From: Gemmatimonadaceae bacterium
Lineage (GTDB): Bacteria > Gemmatimonadota > Gemmatimonadetes > Gemmatimonadales > Gemmatimonadaceae
Length of the DNA: 64,000 nt
Assembly (NCBI GenBank): GCA_025930755.1
Contig: JAICOJ010000001.1
Coordinates: 1 to 64,000, forward strand
Reading direction: 5' to 3'
Shown: piece by piece, positions 25,766-34,500 of the stretch
Numbering within the stretch: position 1 is the first letter of the stretch
Layout: each line of letters starts with the position of its first letter
Translations under genes and position numbers: made by a program
The notes under the pieces: generated by a model
Told to the model about the DNA's origin: nothing
The model's input: only the letters and a program-made list of their open reading frames with translations
Database searches by the model: none

Positions 25766-25921
25766 TCCCAATCTCGACGCCTTGACGCACCAAGCCTCTC
25801 CTGCCAGGTGCGGCGTTCGGTTGTCGGCGCGGCGTCGTGCCTGGGTGAGCCTCATGGTCACTACCGCAATACGACTGCTTCCCGGTTTTCGCTAGGGATC
25901 AGGCGTGGGGAGGATCCAATC

Positions 25922-27175
25922 ATGACGAGCCCGAGCAGCACGCGTCCGTCCTCGCAACCCGCTGACCTGCGCGCCAACCGGTGGTGGCCGCTCCCGCTGG
26001 CAGTGGGTGTGGCGTGCGCCGTCGTACTCCTGGTGTCGTCATGCGACGATGATGGTCCGACCGGCCTGGCGCCGCTCGACCCCCTCCTCGTCGCGCAGGG
26101 GAAGACGGTCTTTCGGTTCGACACGTTCGGCGATGAGACGTTCTGGACCGATACGCTCCGAATGCACGAGGTGATTCGCACCGGCGTCAGTCCGGCCACC
26201 GCACTTTCGGTGGGCTTGAAGGTCGACGCCGACACTCTCCCGGCGCAGGTGCGAGCCGACCTTCAGGCCGGCCGCATCGATCTCGATGACCCGGCGACGA
26301 CCGTGGCGCTTCTCAAGCTGGGCGCGGTCGTCGGCGTAGTTGGTCAGGTCGATGCCAGCGACAACCTCACCCGTGTCGGCATCACCTGCGCGCTCTGTCA
26401 CTCCACGGTCGACAACTCCTTCGCGCCGGGGATCGGCAAGCGACTCGATGGGTGGCCGAATCGCGACCTCGACGTGGGCGCCATCGTCGCGCTTTCGCCC
26501 GCCCTCACCACCGCGCAGAAAGCGGTCTACAACTCGTGGGGACCGGGGATGTACGATCCTCGCTTCAACCAGGATGGCCTGAACATCCCGGTGGTATTGC
26601 CGCCGGCCTTCGGGCTGCGCGCGGTGCGGAGGGAGCTCTACACGGGCGACGATACCGTCGCGTACTGGAACGCGTATGTCGCCATCACGCAAATGCATGG
26701 GCACGGCACGTTTACCGATGCGCGGATCGGCGTCAACGTCCAAAATCCGCCGGACATGGTGTCGTCGAAGCTCGCCGCGCTGAGCGCGTATCAGTTCAGT
26801 CTCGACAAACCTGCGCCGGTGCAAGCCGAGTTCGATGCGGCAGCCGCCGCGCGAGGGCGAACCGTGTTCCAGGGCGCCGGGGAGTGCTCGAGCTGTCACG
26901 CCGGAGCGACGTTCACGGACATCAACGATGGGGAGCTACATACCGCGGCCGAGGTCGGGCAGGACCCGGCGTACGCCCAGCGAAGCGTGACCGAGATGTA
27001 CCGGACGACGCCGCTGCGCGGACTGTGGAATCCTCCGCAGTTGCGCGGGCCCTACTTCCACGACGGTAGCGCCGCGACACTGGAAGCGGTCGTCGAGCAC
27101 TACAACACATTGCGCACTCTCGGCCTCACCGCGGCGCAGAAGTCCGATCTCGTGCACTACCTGAAGTCGCTCTAG
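25922..27175 (+). CDS. Di-haem c-type cytochrome (CCP/MauG-like) lipoprotein
   Basis: The 417-aa protein starts at ATG 25922 behind GGGAGGA. It has a lipoprotein signal (VVLLVSSC) and two haem c sites, CALCH (~residue 158) and CSSCH (~321). The C-terminal segment TTPLRGLWNPPQLRGPYFHDGS is typical of bacterial cytochrome c peroxidase/MauG-like proteins. A role as periplasmic peroxidase or electron carrier is likely. The gene may be controlled by the divergent Cys-rich regulator. Confidence 0.85.
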   Translation: MTSPSSTRPSSQPADLRANRWWPLPLAVGVACAVVLLVSSCDDDGPTGLAPLDPLLVAQGKTVFRFDTFGDETFWTDTLRMHEVIRTGVSPATALSVGLKVDADTLPAQVRADLQAGRIDLDDPATTVALLKLGAVVGVVGQVDASDNLTRVGITCALCHSTVDNSFAPGIGKRLDGWPNRDLDVGAIVALSPALTTAQKAVYNSWGPGMYDPRFNQDGLNIPVVLPPAFGLRAVRRELYTGDDTVAYWNAYVAITQMHGHGTFTDARIGVNVQNPPDMVSSKLAALSAYQFSLDKPAPVQAEFDAAAAARGRTVFQGAGECSSCHAGATFTDINDGELHTAAEVGQDPAYAQRSVTEMYRTTPLRGLWNPPQLRGPYFHDGSAATLEAVVEHYNTLRTLGLTAAQKSDLVHYLKSL

Positions 27176-27230
27176 AAGAGCCTCGGCGAATGCGGTTGCC
27201 GTCGCGGTGGTCCTGCGCGAGGGGCTGAAC

Positions 27231-27326
27231 GCATCACCACCGAGGCACTGAGGCACTGAGGACGGCAACCACCGACGCGCCTTGGTGGTTGCCGTCCTCA
27301 GTGCCTCAGTGCCTCGGTGGTGATGC
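27231..27326. repeat. Hairpin element, family E (perfect 43-bp stem)
   Basis: Arms 27231-27273 and 27284-27326 are exact reverse complements (43 bp) with a 10-nt loop. The arms contain CACCACC, tandem GAGGCACT units and GACGGCAACC. AACG/CGTT flank the ends. It fills most of the gap between the cytochrome and the PPK2 gene. Confidence 0.96.
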
Positions 27327-27438
27327 CGTTGAAGTCCCGTAGACGCCAGCCGGCGTGTGGTCGAGCGGAACGGCGGCCGCCGCGCGCTTGCCAGCGGGGG
27401 GACGGCGCTCTATTGTCGCCGTCCCAAACTCCCAGGCG

Positions 27439-28254
27439 GTGTCGATCGTGAAGCTCCGTCCTCTCACGCGCACGACGCCGATCCGCATCGGCGATCGGGA
27501 TGCGCGGCGGCCGGGCCAGGTGCCCCGCGGCGACGCGCTCAAGAAAAAGACGAAGGCGCTCCTCGAGCGACTCACGGACCTCCAGACGCGCCTGTACGCA
27601 GAGTCGGAGCGTTCCCTCCTCGTCATTCTCCAGGGACGCGACACGTGCGGAAAGGACGGCACGATTCGTCGGGTCTTCGACGCCGTGAACCCCCAGGGAT
27701 GCGTCGTCACCAGCTTCAAGAAGCCCAGTGACCTCGAGCTGAGTCACGACTATCTCTGGCGCACCCATCACGCGGTACCGGCAAAGGGCACGATCGGCAT
27801 CTTCAATCGCTCGCATTACGAGGACGTGCTCGCGGTTCGCGTGCGCGAGCTCGTTCCGCGCGCCGTGTGGGCGAAGCGGTATCAGCAGATCAACGAGTTC
27901 GAGCGCATGCTCAGCGAGAACGGCGTCACGATCCTCAAGTTCTTTCTCCATATCTCGCGGGAGGAACAGAAGAAGCGACTGCTCGCGCGGCTCGAGGATC
28001 CATCGAAGCATTGGAAGTTCAACGAGGACGACCTCGGCGAACGCGCACGCTGGGACCGGTACACCAGTGCCTATCGAGACGCCCTCGCGAAGTGCAGCAC
28101 CCCGTGGGCGCCCTGGTACATCGTGCCCGCCGACAAGAAGAAGACGCGTGACTATCTGGTCGCCCAGACCGTGGTCGAGACCCTCGCGCGGATGGCCCCT
28201 CGATACCCCTCGGTCGGCGGTGATATCGCGAAGCTCAAGGCATCGATCACATAG
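27439..28254 (+). CDS. ppk2: Polyphosphate kinase 2 family protein
   Basis: The 271-aa protein has the PPK2 Walker A motif LQGRDTCGKDGTIRRVF, the lid and Walker B regions (VVTSFKKPSDLE, HDYLWR, GTIGIFNRSHYEDVL) and WYIVPADKKKTRDYLV. PPK2 enzymes phosphorylate nucleotides (ADP, GDP or AMP) with polyphosphate; the single domain of ~270 aa fits class I or III. No ATG precedes the domain, so GTG 27439 (or 27448) is the likely start. Confidence 0.92.
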   Translation: MSIVKLRPLTRTTPIRIGDRDARRPGQVPRGDALKKKTKALLERLTDLQTRLYAESERSLLVILQGRDTCGKDGTIRRVFDAVNPQGCVVTSFKKPSDLELSHDYLWRTHHAVPAKGTIGIFNRSHYEDVLAVRVRELVPRAVWAKRYQQINEFERMLSENGVTILKFFLHISREEQKKRLLARLEDPSKHWKFNEDDLGERARWDRYTSAYRDALAKCSTPWAPWYIVPADKKKTRDYLVAQTVVETLARMAPRYPSVGGDIAKLKASIT

Positions 28255-28325
28255 GTGATCGAGGGTGCCGAGGGCGTCGAGGTCCTCGATCACCTGGACG
28301 ACCTCGATGCCCTCGACCACCTTGT
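28250..28325. repeat. Hairpin element, family G copy 1 (GATCGAGG units)
   Basis: Left arm GGTGATCGAGGGTGCCGAGG... and right arm ...GATGCCCTCGACCACC form an imperfect inverted repeat of 7-9-nt units. It fills the gap between the PPK2 stop and the leader of the FAD oxidoreductase gene. Two related copies lie at 33.1 and 34.4 kb. Confidence 0.75.
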
Positions 28326-28373
28326 GCTTCATCTGCGCGCGCACGAACATGAGGTATCTCGCTGCGAGGTACC

Positions 28374-30221
28374 ATGCAGCCAACCGACGTCACGAATCCG
28401 CGGTACTACCACAAGGTGGTGGACTGCCAGTGGGGCTGTCCGGCACACACCAATGTGCCGGAGTACATCCGCCTCATCGCACAGGGCCGCTACACCGAGT
28501 CGTACCTCCTCAACCGGGCGTCCAACGTCTTCCCGGGTATCCTCGGCCGCACCTGTGACCGCCCGTGCGAGCCCGCCTGCCGGCGCACCCGCGTCGATGG
28601 AAAGCCGGTCGCCATCTGTCGGTTGAAGCGTGTGGCGGCGGATCTGCGCGATGACGTCAGCGACTTCCTGCCGAAAGTTCCTGAACGCAAGAACGGCAAG
28701 CGCATAGCGCTCGTCGGCGCGGGCCCGGCGTCGCTCACCGTGGCGAACGACCTCATGCCCCTCGGCTACGAGTGTGTGGTCTTCGAGAAGCTCGACCGGC
28801 CCGGCGGCCTCATGCGCACGAACATCCCGGCCTTCCGGCTCCCGGCCAGTGTGCTCGATGAAGAAGTCGCCATGATCATCGACATGGGCGTCGATCTTCG
28901 CCTCGCGACGCCGGTCACGAGCATGCGTGCGCTGCTCGCCGAGGATTACGACGCGGTCTTCGTCGGCAGCGGCGCGCCGAAGGGGAAGGAGCTGGACGTT
29001 CCGGGACGTTGGGACGCGAAGCGGATCCACATCGGCATCGAGTGGCTCGAGTCCGTCCACTTCGAGCATGTGACATCGATCGGCGAGCGCGTGCTGATCA
29101 TCGGCGTCGGCAACACGGCCATGGACTGCTGCCGCAGCTCGCGGCGGTTAGGCGGCCGCGACATCAAGGTGATGGCGCGCCGGTCGCGCAAATACTTCAA
29201 GGCATCCCCGTGGGAGCTCGACGACGCGCTCGAGGAGGGCGTCGAGATCGTCGAGAACCACGCGCCCAGGCGGTTCGTGGTGGAGAATGGCCGCCTGGTG
29301 GGTATGGAGTTCGAGCGGCTCGCGTGGAGCGAGAAGGATGGCAAGCAGCGGAGCGAGGTGATCGACACGGTTACCATCCCCTGCGACGACGTCATCCTGG
29401 CCATCGGTCAGGAGAACGCGTTTCCGTGGATCGAGCGCGACATCGGGATCGCGTTCGATGACGCCGGGATGCCGGTCGTCGATCGCGTGACCATGCAGTG
29501 TAGCCGCCCTGGCGTCTTCTTTGGCGGCGATGCGGCCTGGGGCCCGGAGAACATCATCTGGGCGGTGGAGCACGGGCATCAGGCCGCGATCTCGATCCAC
29601 AACTACTGCCAGGGGCTCCCGATCACGGACCGCCCATCCTACGGGATGAACCTCGTCAGCGCCAAGGTCGGCATGCATGCCTGGCGGTACAGCAACGACT
29701 ACAGTCCCGCGCCGCGCGCGGCGATGACGCACGTCGAGCTGACGCAGCGCTTTCAGAAGCTCAATGTCGAAGTCGAGCTCGGATTCACCGCCGAACAGAC
29801 CGCGCACGAGGTGGAGCGCTGTCTGAACTGCGACATCCAGACGCATTTCACGGCGCCCTTGTGCATCGAGTGTGATGCGTGCGTCGACGTGTGCCCGGTG
29901 AACTGCCTGACGATCACCACCGATGGGCCGGAGGAGGATCTGCGCACGCGACTGTCCGCACCAGCGCTCAACCGCACGCAGGAGATCTACGTGTCGGCCG
30001 CGCTACCACAGACGCAGCGGGTGATGGTGAAGGATGAAGACGTCTGCCTGCACTGCGGCCTGTGCGCCGAGCGCTGCCCGACGGCGGCGTGGGACATGAG
30101 GGAGTTTACAGTGTTGATTCCGTACGCCGGGAAGCCTGCGAGCTACGAACTGCGAACTGCGAACCCAATTCCCTCGGGTTTGAGCTCGCAGCTCGCAGTT
30201 CGCAGTTCGCAGCCGTTATGA
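28374..30221 (+). CDS. FAD-dependent NAD(P)H:ferredoxin-type oxidoreductase with two 4Fe-4S clusters
   Basis: The 615-aa protein resembles the glutamate-synthase small subunit/NfnB group. It has an N-terminal Cys-rich Fer4_20-type domain (CQWGCPAHTNVPEY, GRTCDRPCEPACRR), an FAD site (ALVGAGPASLTVA), an NAD(P) site (IIGVGNTAMDCC) and FGGDAAWGP. Two C-terminal ferredoxin clusters follow: CIECDACVDVCP and CLHCGLCAERCP. Coupled to korA and korB, it probably passes electrons between the 2-oxoacid oxidoreductase and NAD(P)H. The last ~26 residues are encoded by a family D hairpin. Confidence 0.88.
   Translation: MQPTDVTNPRYYHKVVDCQWGCPAHTNVPEYIRLIAQGRYTESYLLNRASNVFPGILGRTCDRPCEPACRRTRVDGKPVAICRLKRVAADLRDDVSDFLPKVPERKNGKRIALVGAGPASLTVANDLMPLGYECVVFEKLDRPGGLMRTNIPAFRLPASVLDEEVAMIIDMGVDLRLATPVTSMRALLAEDYDAVFVGSGAPKGKELDVPGRWDAKRIHIGIEWLESVHFEHVTSIGERVLIIGVGNTAMDCCRSSRRLGGRDIKVMARRSRKYFKASPWELDDALEEGVEIVENHAPRRFVVENGRLVGMEFERLAWSEKDGKQRSEVIDTVTIPCDDVILAIGQENAFPWIERDIGIAFDDAGMPVVDRVTMQCSRPGVFFGGDAAWGPENIIWAVEHGHQAAISIHNYCQGLPITDRPSYGMNLVSAKVGMHAWRYSNDYSPAPRAAMTHVELTQRFQKLNVEVELGFTAEQTAHEVERCLNCDIQTHFTAPLCIECDACVDVCPVNCLTITTDGPEEDLRTRLSAPALNRTQEIYVSAALPQTQRVMVKDEDVCLHCGLCAERCPTAAWDMREFTVLIPYAGKPASYELRTANPIPSGLSSQLAVRSSQPL
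30138..30216. repeat. Hairpin element, family D copy 1 (GCGAACT heptamers), translated
   Basis: Tandem ACTGCGA units (left, 30148-30164) face inverted TCGCAGT units (right, 30186-30212). The whole element is in frame at the 3' end of the preceding gene (YELRTAN...SSQLAVRSSQP) and the stop codon overlaps the start of korA immediately after it. Confidence 0.88.
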
Positions 30222-32086
30222 AGAACGACTTCGCCTTCAAGATCGGGACGGTGAACGGCACCGGATCGGCCAGCGCGAACGGGCTGATCATGCAGGCGAT
30301 CTTCCGAATGGGTATTCCCGTCTCGGGGAAGAACGTCTTTCCCTCCAACATTCAGGGGCTGCCCACCTGGTACGAGATTCGGGTCAACGGTGACGGCTAC
30401 ACGGCGCGCGCGCCCCGCTTCGACCTCGTGGTCGCGCTCAATCCCACCACCTATCAACGGGACGTCGCGGAGGTTCGTCACGGAGGCTTTCTTCTCTACG
30501 ATTCGTCGTGGCCGCTCGACCCGGCACTCGCGCGCGACGACGTCTCGCTGTTGGGCATTCCCTTCGGGCGGATGTGCGGCGAGGCGTTCGAAGGGGATCG
30601 CGAACGGCAGCTCATGCGCAACATCGCGTATGCCGGGGCGCTGGTCGCGCTCCTGAACATCGACATGAGCGTCGTCGAGGGCATGATCCGCGAGCAGTTC
30701 GGCCGCAAGCCGGCGCTGATCGATTCCAACTTCAAGGCGCTTCGACTCGGCTACGACTTCGCCACCGCGAGCTTCGCCTGTCCGCTGCCGTTCCACCTCG
30801 AGCGCATGGATGCAACCGCCGACTACATCATCATCGACGGCAACACCGCCGCCGCGCTGGGATGTCTGTACGCGGGCGCCACCGTCGGCGCATGGTACCC
30901 CATCACGCCGGCGACCTCGCTCATGGAGGCGTTCAAGAGCCTGTGCGAGCGCTATCGGGTCGACCGCGAGACGGGACAGAAGCGGTTTTGCATCCTCCAG
31001 GCCGAGGACGAGCTGGCCGCGGCGGGAATGGTCGTGGGAGCAGGATGGACAGGTGCCCGCGCGTTCACGCCCACCGCGGGGCCCGGCATCTCGCTGATGC
31101 AGGAGTTCATCGGGCTCGCGTACTACACGGAAATCCCGGCGGTCTTCTTCGATGTCCAGCGCGTCGGCCCGTCGACGGGAATGCCGACGCGCACGCAGCA
31201 GGGAGATCTGATGTCGCTCGCCTACGCCTCGCATGGCGACACGAAGCACATCGTGCTGTTTCCCGCGAATCCGGAGGAGTGCTTCTCCTTCGCGGTGCGT
31301 GCGTTCGACCTCGCCGAGCGGTTTCAAACGCCGGTCTTCGTCGCGTCGGACCTCGACATCGGTATGAACGACTGGATGTGCCGGCGTCTCACGTGGGATG
31401 ACGGCTACCGACCCGATCGTGGGAAGGTATTGGGGGCCGAGGATCTCGAGCGGATCGGTCGGTTCTCGCGGTACCTCGGCGACAATGGCGACGCGGTCGC
31501 CGCGCGCACGTTGCCGGGCATCGACCCGCGTGGCGCGTATTTTACCCGCGGATCGGGGCACGACGTCCATGCCGGCTACACCGAGGATGCAGCGGCGTAT
31601 TCCCAGGTGCTCGCTCGGCTCGCGCGAAAGCTCGAGCAGGCCGCGGCGGCGGTGCCGCCGCCGGTGATCGACCAGCGCGACGGCGCCGCGAGCGCTGGCA
31701 TTATCACGATCGGCAGCTGTGATGCGGCGGTGCGTGAGGCCGTCGATCGGCTGCGGTCGGAGGGTGTGGCCCTCGACTACATGCGCATTCGCGGGTTCCC
31801 ATTCGGTGCGGAGGTCGCCCGGTTCCTGAACGACCACGAGCGGCTGTTCGTCGTCGAGCAGAATCGCGATGCGCAGCTCCGGGCGTTGTTGGCCATCGAG
31901 ACCGGCACGCCGCGCGATGCGATGACACCGATTCTCGACTACGGTGGGGTCCCGCTCAGTGCGGAGCCGATCGCCGAGGCTGTGAAAAGCGGCCACGAGC
32001 TGCGACCCGCGAACTACGAGCTGACATCCAAGGGGGTGAGTTCGCAGTTCACAGCTGGCCGTTCGCAGCCAGGTGTACCGCGATGA
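30218..32086 (+). CDS. korA: 2-oxoacid:ferredoxin oxidoreductase, fused gamma-alpha subunit
   Basis: The 622-aa protein fuses a POR gamma domain (~1-190, KIGTVNGTGSASANGLIMQAIFRMG) to the alpha pyrimidine-binding region (~200-620, YITPATSLMEAF after GAWYP, and AEDELAAAGMVVGAGWTGARAFT, then STGMPTRTQQGDL). With KorB it oxidatively decarboxylates 2-oxoglutarate or a related 2-oxoacid with CoA and ferredoxin. The ATG overlaps the previous stop. The final ~28 residues are encoded by family D copy 2. Confidence 0.92.
   Translation: MKNDFAFKIGTVNGTGSASANGLIMQAIFRMGIPVSGKNVFPSNIQGLPTWYEIRVNGDGYTARAPRFDLVVALNPTTYQRDVAEVRHGGFLLYDSSWPLDPALARDDVSLLGIPFGRMCGEAFEGDRERQLMRNIAYAGALVALLNIDMSVVEGMIREQFGRKPALIDSNFKALRLGYDFATASFACPLPFHLERMDATADYIIIDGNTAAALGCLYAGATVGAWYPITPATSLMEAFKSLCERYRVDRETGQKRFCILQAEDELAAAGMVVGAGWTGARAFTPTAGPGISLMQEFIGLAYYTEIPAVFFDVQRVGPSTGMPTRTQQGDLMSLAYASHGDTKHIVLFPANPEECFSFAVRAFDLAERFQTPVFVASDLDIGMNDWMCRRLTWDDGYRPDRGKVLGAEDLERIGRFSRYLGDNGDAVAARTLPGIDPRGAYFTRGSGHDVHAGYTEDAAAYSQVLARLARKLEQAAAAVPPPVIDQRDGAASAGIITIGSCDAAVREAVDRLRSEGVALDYMRIRGFPFGAEVARFLNDHERLFVVEQNRDAQLRALLAIETGTPRDAMTPILDYGGVPLSAEPIAEAVKSGHELRPANYELTSKGVSSQFTAGRSQPGVPR
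31991..32070. repeat. Hairpin element, family D copy 2, translated
   Basis: A more diverged copy of the 30138 element: GAGCTGCGACCCGCGAACTA on the left faces GAGTTCGCAGTTCACAGCTG on the right. It is read in the same frame as copy 1 (ELRPAN...SSQFTAGRSQPG) at the 3' end of korA, 13 nt before the korB start. Confidence 0.8.
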
Positions 32087-33138
32087 CATCGATTCCGAAG
32101 CCTTCCGTCCGTCACCCGGGCCTCCCTCGCAACGCGCTGGGCCTGACGACGCGCGATTACGAAGGCGGCATGTCGACGCTGTGCGCGGGGTGCGGGCACG
32201 ACTCGATCACGGCGGCGATCATCCAGGCCGTGTGGGAGCTCGACCTCCCGCCGCATCGCGCGGCCAAGCTGAGTGGCATCGGCTGCTCGTCCAAGACGAC
32301 CGCCTACTTCATGCGGCAGTCGCACGGGTTCAATGCCGTGCACGGGCGCATGCCGGCGGTCGCGAGCGGCGTGCACGCGGCGAATCGCGAGCTCGTCTGC
32401 ATCGGCGTCTCCGGCGACGGCGATTCGCTGTCGATCGGGCTCGGCCAGCTCTGCCACGCGATCCGGCGCAACATCAACCTGCTGTACGTGCTCGAGAACA
32501 ACGGCGTGTACGGTCTCACGAAAGGCCAGTTCTCCGCATCCGCCGATGTGGGATCGAAATCGAAGCGGGGAGAGCCTAACGTGCAGCCCCCCATCGATCC
32601 GGTGCTGCTCGCCATCACGCTCGGCGCGACCTTCGTCGCGCGCGGGTTCTCCGGCGACAAGAAGCAGCTCGTCCCCATCCTCAAGGCGGGGCTCGCGCAT
32701 CGGGGGTTCGCGCTCGTGGATGTCATCTCGCCCTGCGTGACGTTCAATGATCACGAGGCCTCGACGAAGAGCTATCGCTTCACGCGCGGGCATCGCCATG
32801 AGCTGGCCCCGGTGGATTTCATTCCGCTGACGCACGAGATCGCGGCAGCCACCGTGCCGGGCGACCCGGTCAGTGTGACGATGCACGATGGAAGCGTCGT
32901 CCGCTTCCGATCGGTCGGGGAGGACTACGATCCGACCGACCGTGACGCCGCGTACGCCCATATCCGCCGGCTGCAGGCTCAGGGCGAAGTGGTAACCGGA
33001 CTGCTCTACATCGATGAGCGGGCCCCCGACATGCACGGCGTCAACGGAACGATCGAAGAGCCGTTGACGCGGGTGCCATACGCATCGCTCTGTCCGGGGA
33101 ACGCGGCGCTCCAGAAGTTGCAGGAGGAGTACCGATAG
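32083..33138 (+). CDS. korB: 2-oxoacid:ferredoxin oxidoreductase, beta subunit
   Basis: The 351-aa protein carries the TPP-binding motif GVSGDGDSLSIGLGQL...NNGVYGLTKGQ and cysteines for the proximal 4Fe-4S cluster (LCAGCGHD, GIGCSSK, and the later SPCVTFND). It is the catalytic partner of KorA and overlaps it by ATGA. SxKSKRGEPNVQPP is typical of KorB proteins. The complex fits reductive TCA or ferredoxin-linked oxidation of 2-oxoglutarate. Confidence 0.94.
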   Translation: MTSIPKPSVRHPGLPRNALGLTTRDYEGGMSTLCAGCGHDSITAAIIQAVWELDLPPHRAAKLSGIGCSSKTTAYFMRQSHGFNAVHGRMPAVASGVHAANRELVCIGVSGDGDSLSIGLGQLCHAIRRNINLLYVLENNGVYGLTKGQFSASADVGSKSKRGEPNVQPPIDPVLLAITLGATFVARGFSGDKKQLVPILKAGLAHRGFALVDVISPCVTFNDHEASTKSYRFTRGHRHELAPVDFIPLTHEIAAATVPGDPVSVTMHDGSVVRFRSVGEDYDPTDRDAAYAHIRRLQAQGEVVTGLLYIDERAPDMHGVNGTIEEPLTRVPYASLCPGNAALQKLQEEYR

Positions 33139-33142
33139 GCAG

Positions 33143-33270
33143 CGGTGGGCGAGGGAGTCGGCGTTGTCGAGGTGAGCGTCGTGTGCCACTCGAGCACCTC
33201 GACATCATGAGTCCCCTCGATCACCTTCCCTCGACCGCTTCGACACCCTCGATTACCCCGACCACCTTGG
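33143..33270. repeat. Hairpin element, family G copy 2
   Basis: Units GGTGGGCGAGGGAGTCGG and TTGTCGAGGTGAGCGTCG face CTCGATCACC, CCTCGACCGCTTCGAC and CCTCGATTACCCCGACCACC. Pairing is imperfect but the unit type matches copies 1 and 3. It fills the gap between korB and the DUF2911 gene. Confidence 0.65.
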
Positions 33271-33277
33271 TCCGATC

Positions 33278-34432
33278 ATGCGCCGACTCCTCTCCCTCCT
33301 CATTCCCTGCGCGCTCGCGGCGCAGAACACGCCGCCGACGGGGGCCTTCATCGTCAGGCTGGGTACCGACACGACCGCCATCGAGCGGTTCACGCGATCA
33401 GGACACACGTACCAGGTGGAGCAGGCGTTGCGAAGCCCGCGCACGAGCTTCCGCCACACACATCTCGAGCTCACACCCGCCGGCGAGATCGCGACCGTCT
33501 TCCTGATGTTTCACTCCATCGACAACCCTGGCGGTCCGCTCCTCGGCAGCACGCAGCTGTCCTATGGAAGTGGTGACAGTGCGACCGTCGAGATGAAACG
33601 CGGCGATTCGACCACCACCCGCCGTGTCCCCGCGCGTGCCGGCGGCATCCCATTGCTGGCTCAGTCGTTCCTCGCCTACGAGCTCGCGGCGATGCGCATG
33701 CGCGCCACGAAGGCCGATAGCATGACCGTGTCGCTGGTCAATCCGACGGGGGATCCGATGACGGTCGTTGTCACCCGCATCGGCACCGATTCGATGACGT
33801 TCCGGTTGCCGTTCCTCACCTATCGTGCGCACGTCGATGCGGCCGGACGCATCAGGCGTCTTTATCAGCCGCGCGGGACATCGGTCGAGCGCGTTCTCGA
33901 TGTCGACGTCAATCAGGTGGCGAAGACGTGGGCGGCGCTCGACGCGAGCGGCAAGGCGATGGGCCCGCTGTCGCCGCGCGATTCGGTCTCGGCGCGCCTT
34001 GGGGACGCGACCATCTCGGTGCGATACGCCCGTCCGAAGAAGCGAGGACGCACGATCTTCGGCGACATCGTTCCGTGGGACAGCGTGTGGCGCACGGGAG
34101 CGAACGATGCAACGGTGTTGACGACCACGCGCGATCTCGAGATCGGCGGCACTCGCGTCCCCGCCGGGAGCTATACCCTGTTCACCATTCCCTCGCGCAC
34201 CGGCGGAACGCTCATCATCAATCGCGAGACCACGCGCGACGGAGAGCCGCTCGCGGGGACGGACTACGACGCGCGCCATGATCTGGCGCGCATCCCGATG
34301 CGGAGCACGACACTCGCGACACCGGTCGAGGCGCTGACAATCGAGGTCACGCCGGGCGGCACCCAGACAGGTGAGATCCGCATCGCATGGGACACGCGGC
34401 AGATGACGGTGCCGGTTCGCGTGCGCCCCTGA
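33278..34432 (+). CDS. Exported protein with C-terminal DUF2911 domain
   Basis: The 384-aa protein has a short signal peptide (LLSLLIPCALAAQ), an N-terminal β-rich domain of ~210 residues, and DUF2911 (~225-330: ISVRYARPKKRGRTIFG, VPWDSVWRTGANDATVL, GGTRVPAGSYTLFTIP). The function of DUF2911 is unknown; it is frequent in Bacteroidota and Gemmatimonadota. Confidence 0.85.
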   Translation: MRRLLSLLIPCALAAQNTPPTGAFIVRLGTDTTAIERFTRSGHTYQVEQALRSPRTSFRHTHLELTPAGEIATVFLMFHSIDNPGGPLLGSTQLSYGSGDSATVEMKRGDSTTTRRVPARAGGIPLLAQSFLAYELAAMRMRATKADSMTVSLVNPTGDPMTVVVTRIGTDSMTFRLPFLTYRAHVDAAGRIRRLYQPRGTSVERVLDVDVNQVAKTWAALDASGKAMGPLSPRDSVSARLGDATISVRYARPKKRGRTIFGDIVPWDSVWRTGANDATVLTTTRDLEIGGTRVPAGSYTLFTIPSRTGGTLIINRETTRDGEPLAGTDYDARHDLARIPMRSTTLATPVEALTIEVTPGGTQTGEIRIAWDTRQMTVPVRVRP

Positions 34433-34500
34433 CGAGGCCGTCCAGGTGATCGAGGTACAGTCGTTTGTCCTCCCTCGATCACCCCGACGACCTCGAGGTC
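34430..34500. repeat. Hairpin element, family G copy 3
   Basis: CCAGGTGATCGAGG on the left faces CCTCGATCACCCCGACGACC on the right. It lies between convergent DUF2911 and S9 peptidase genes and includes the S9 stop codon, so it may act as a shared terminator. Confidence 0.75.

Noticed and set aside
28255-28626. 123-aa frame over the family G repeat
   Set aside because: It is the translation of repeat units running into the FAD oxidoreductase gene in another frame.
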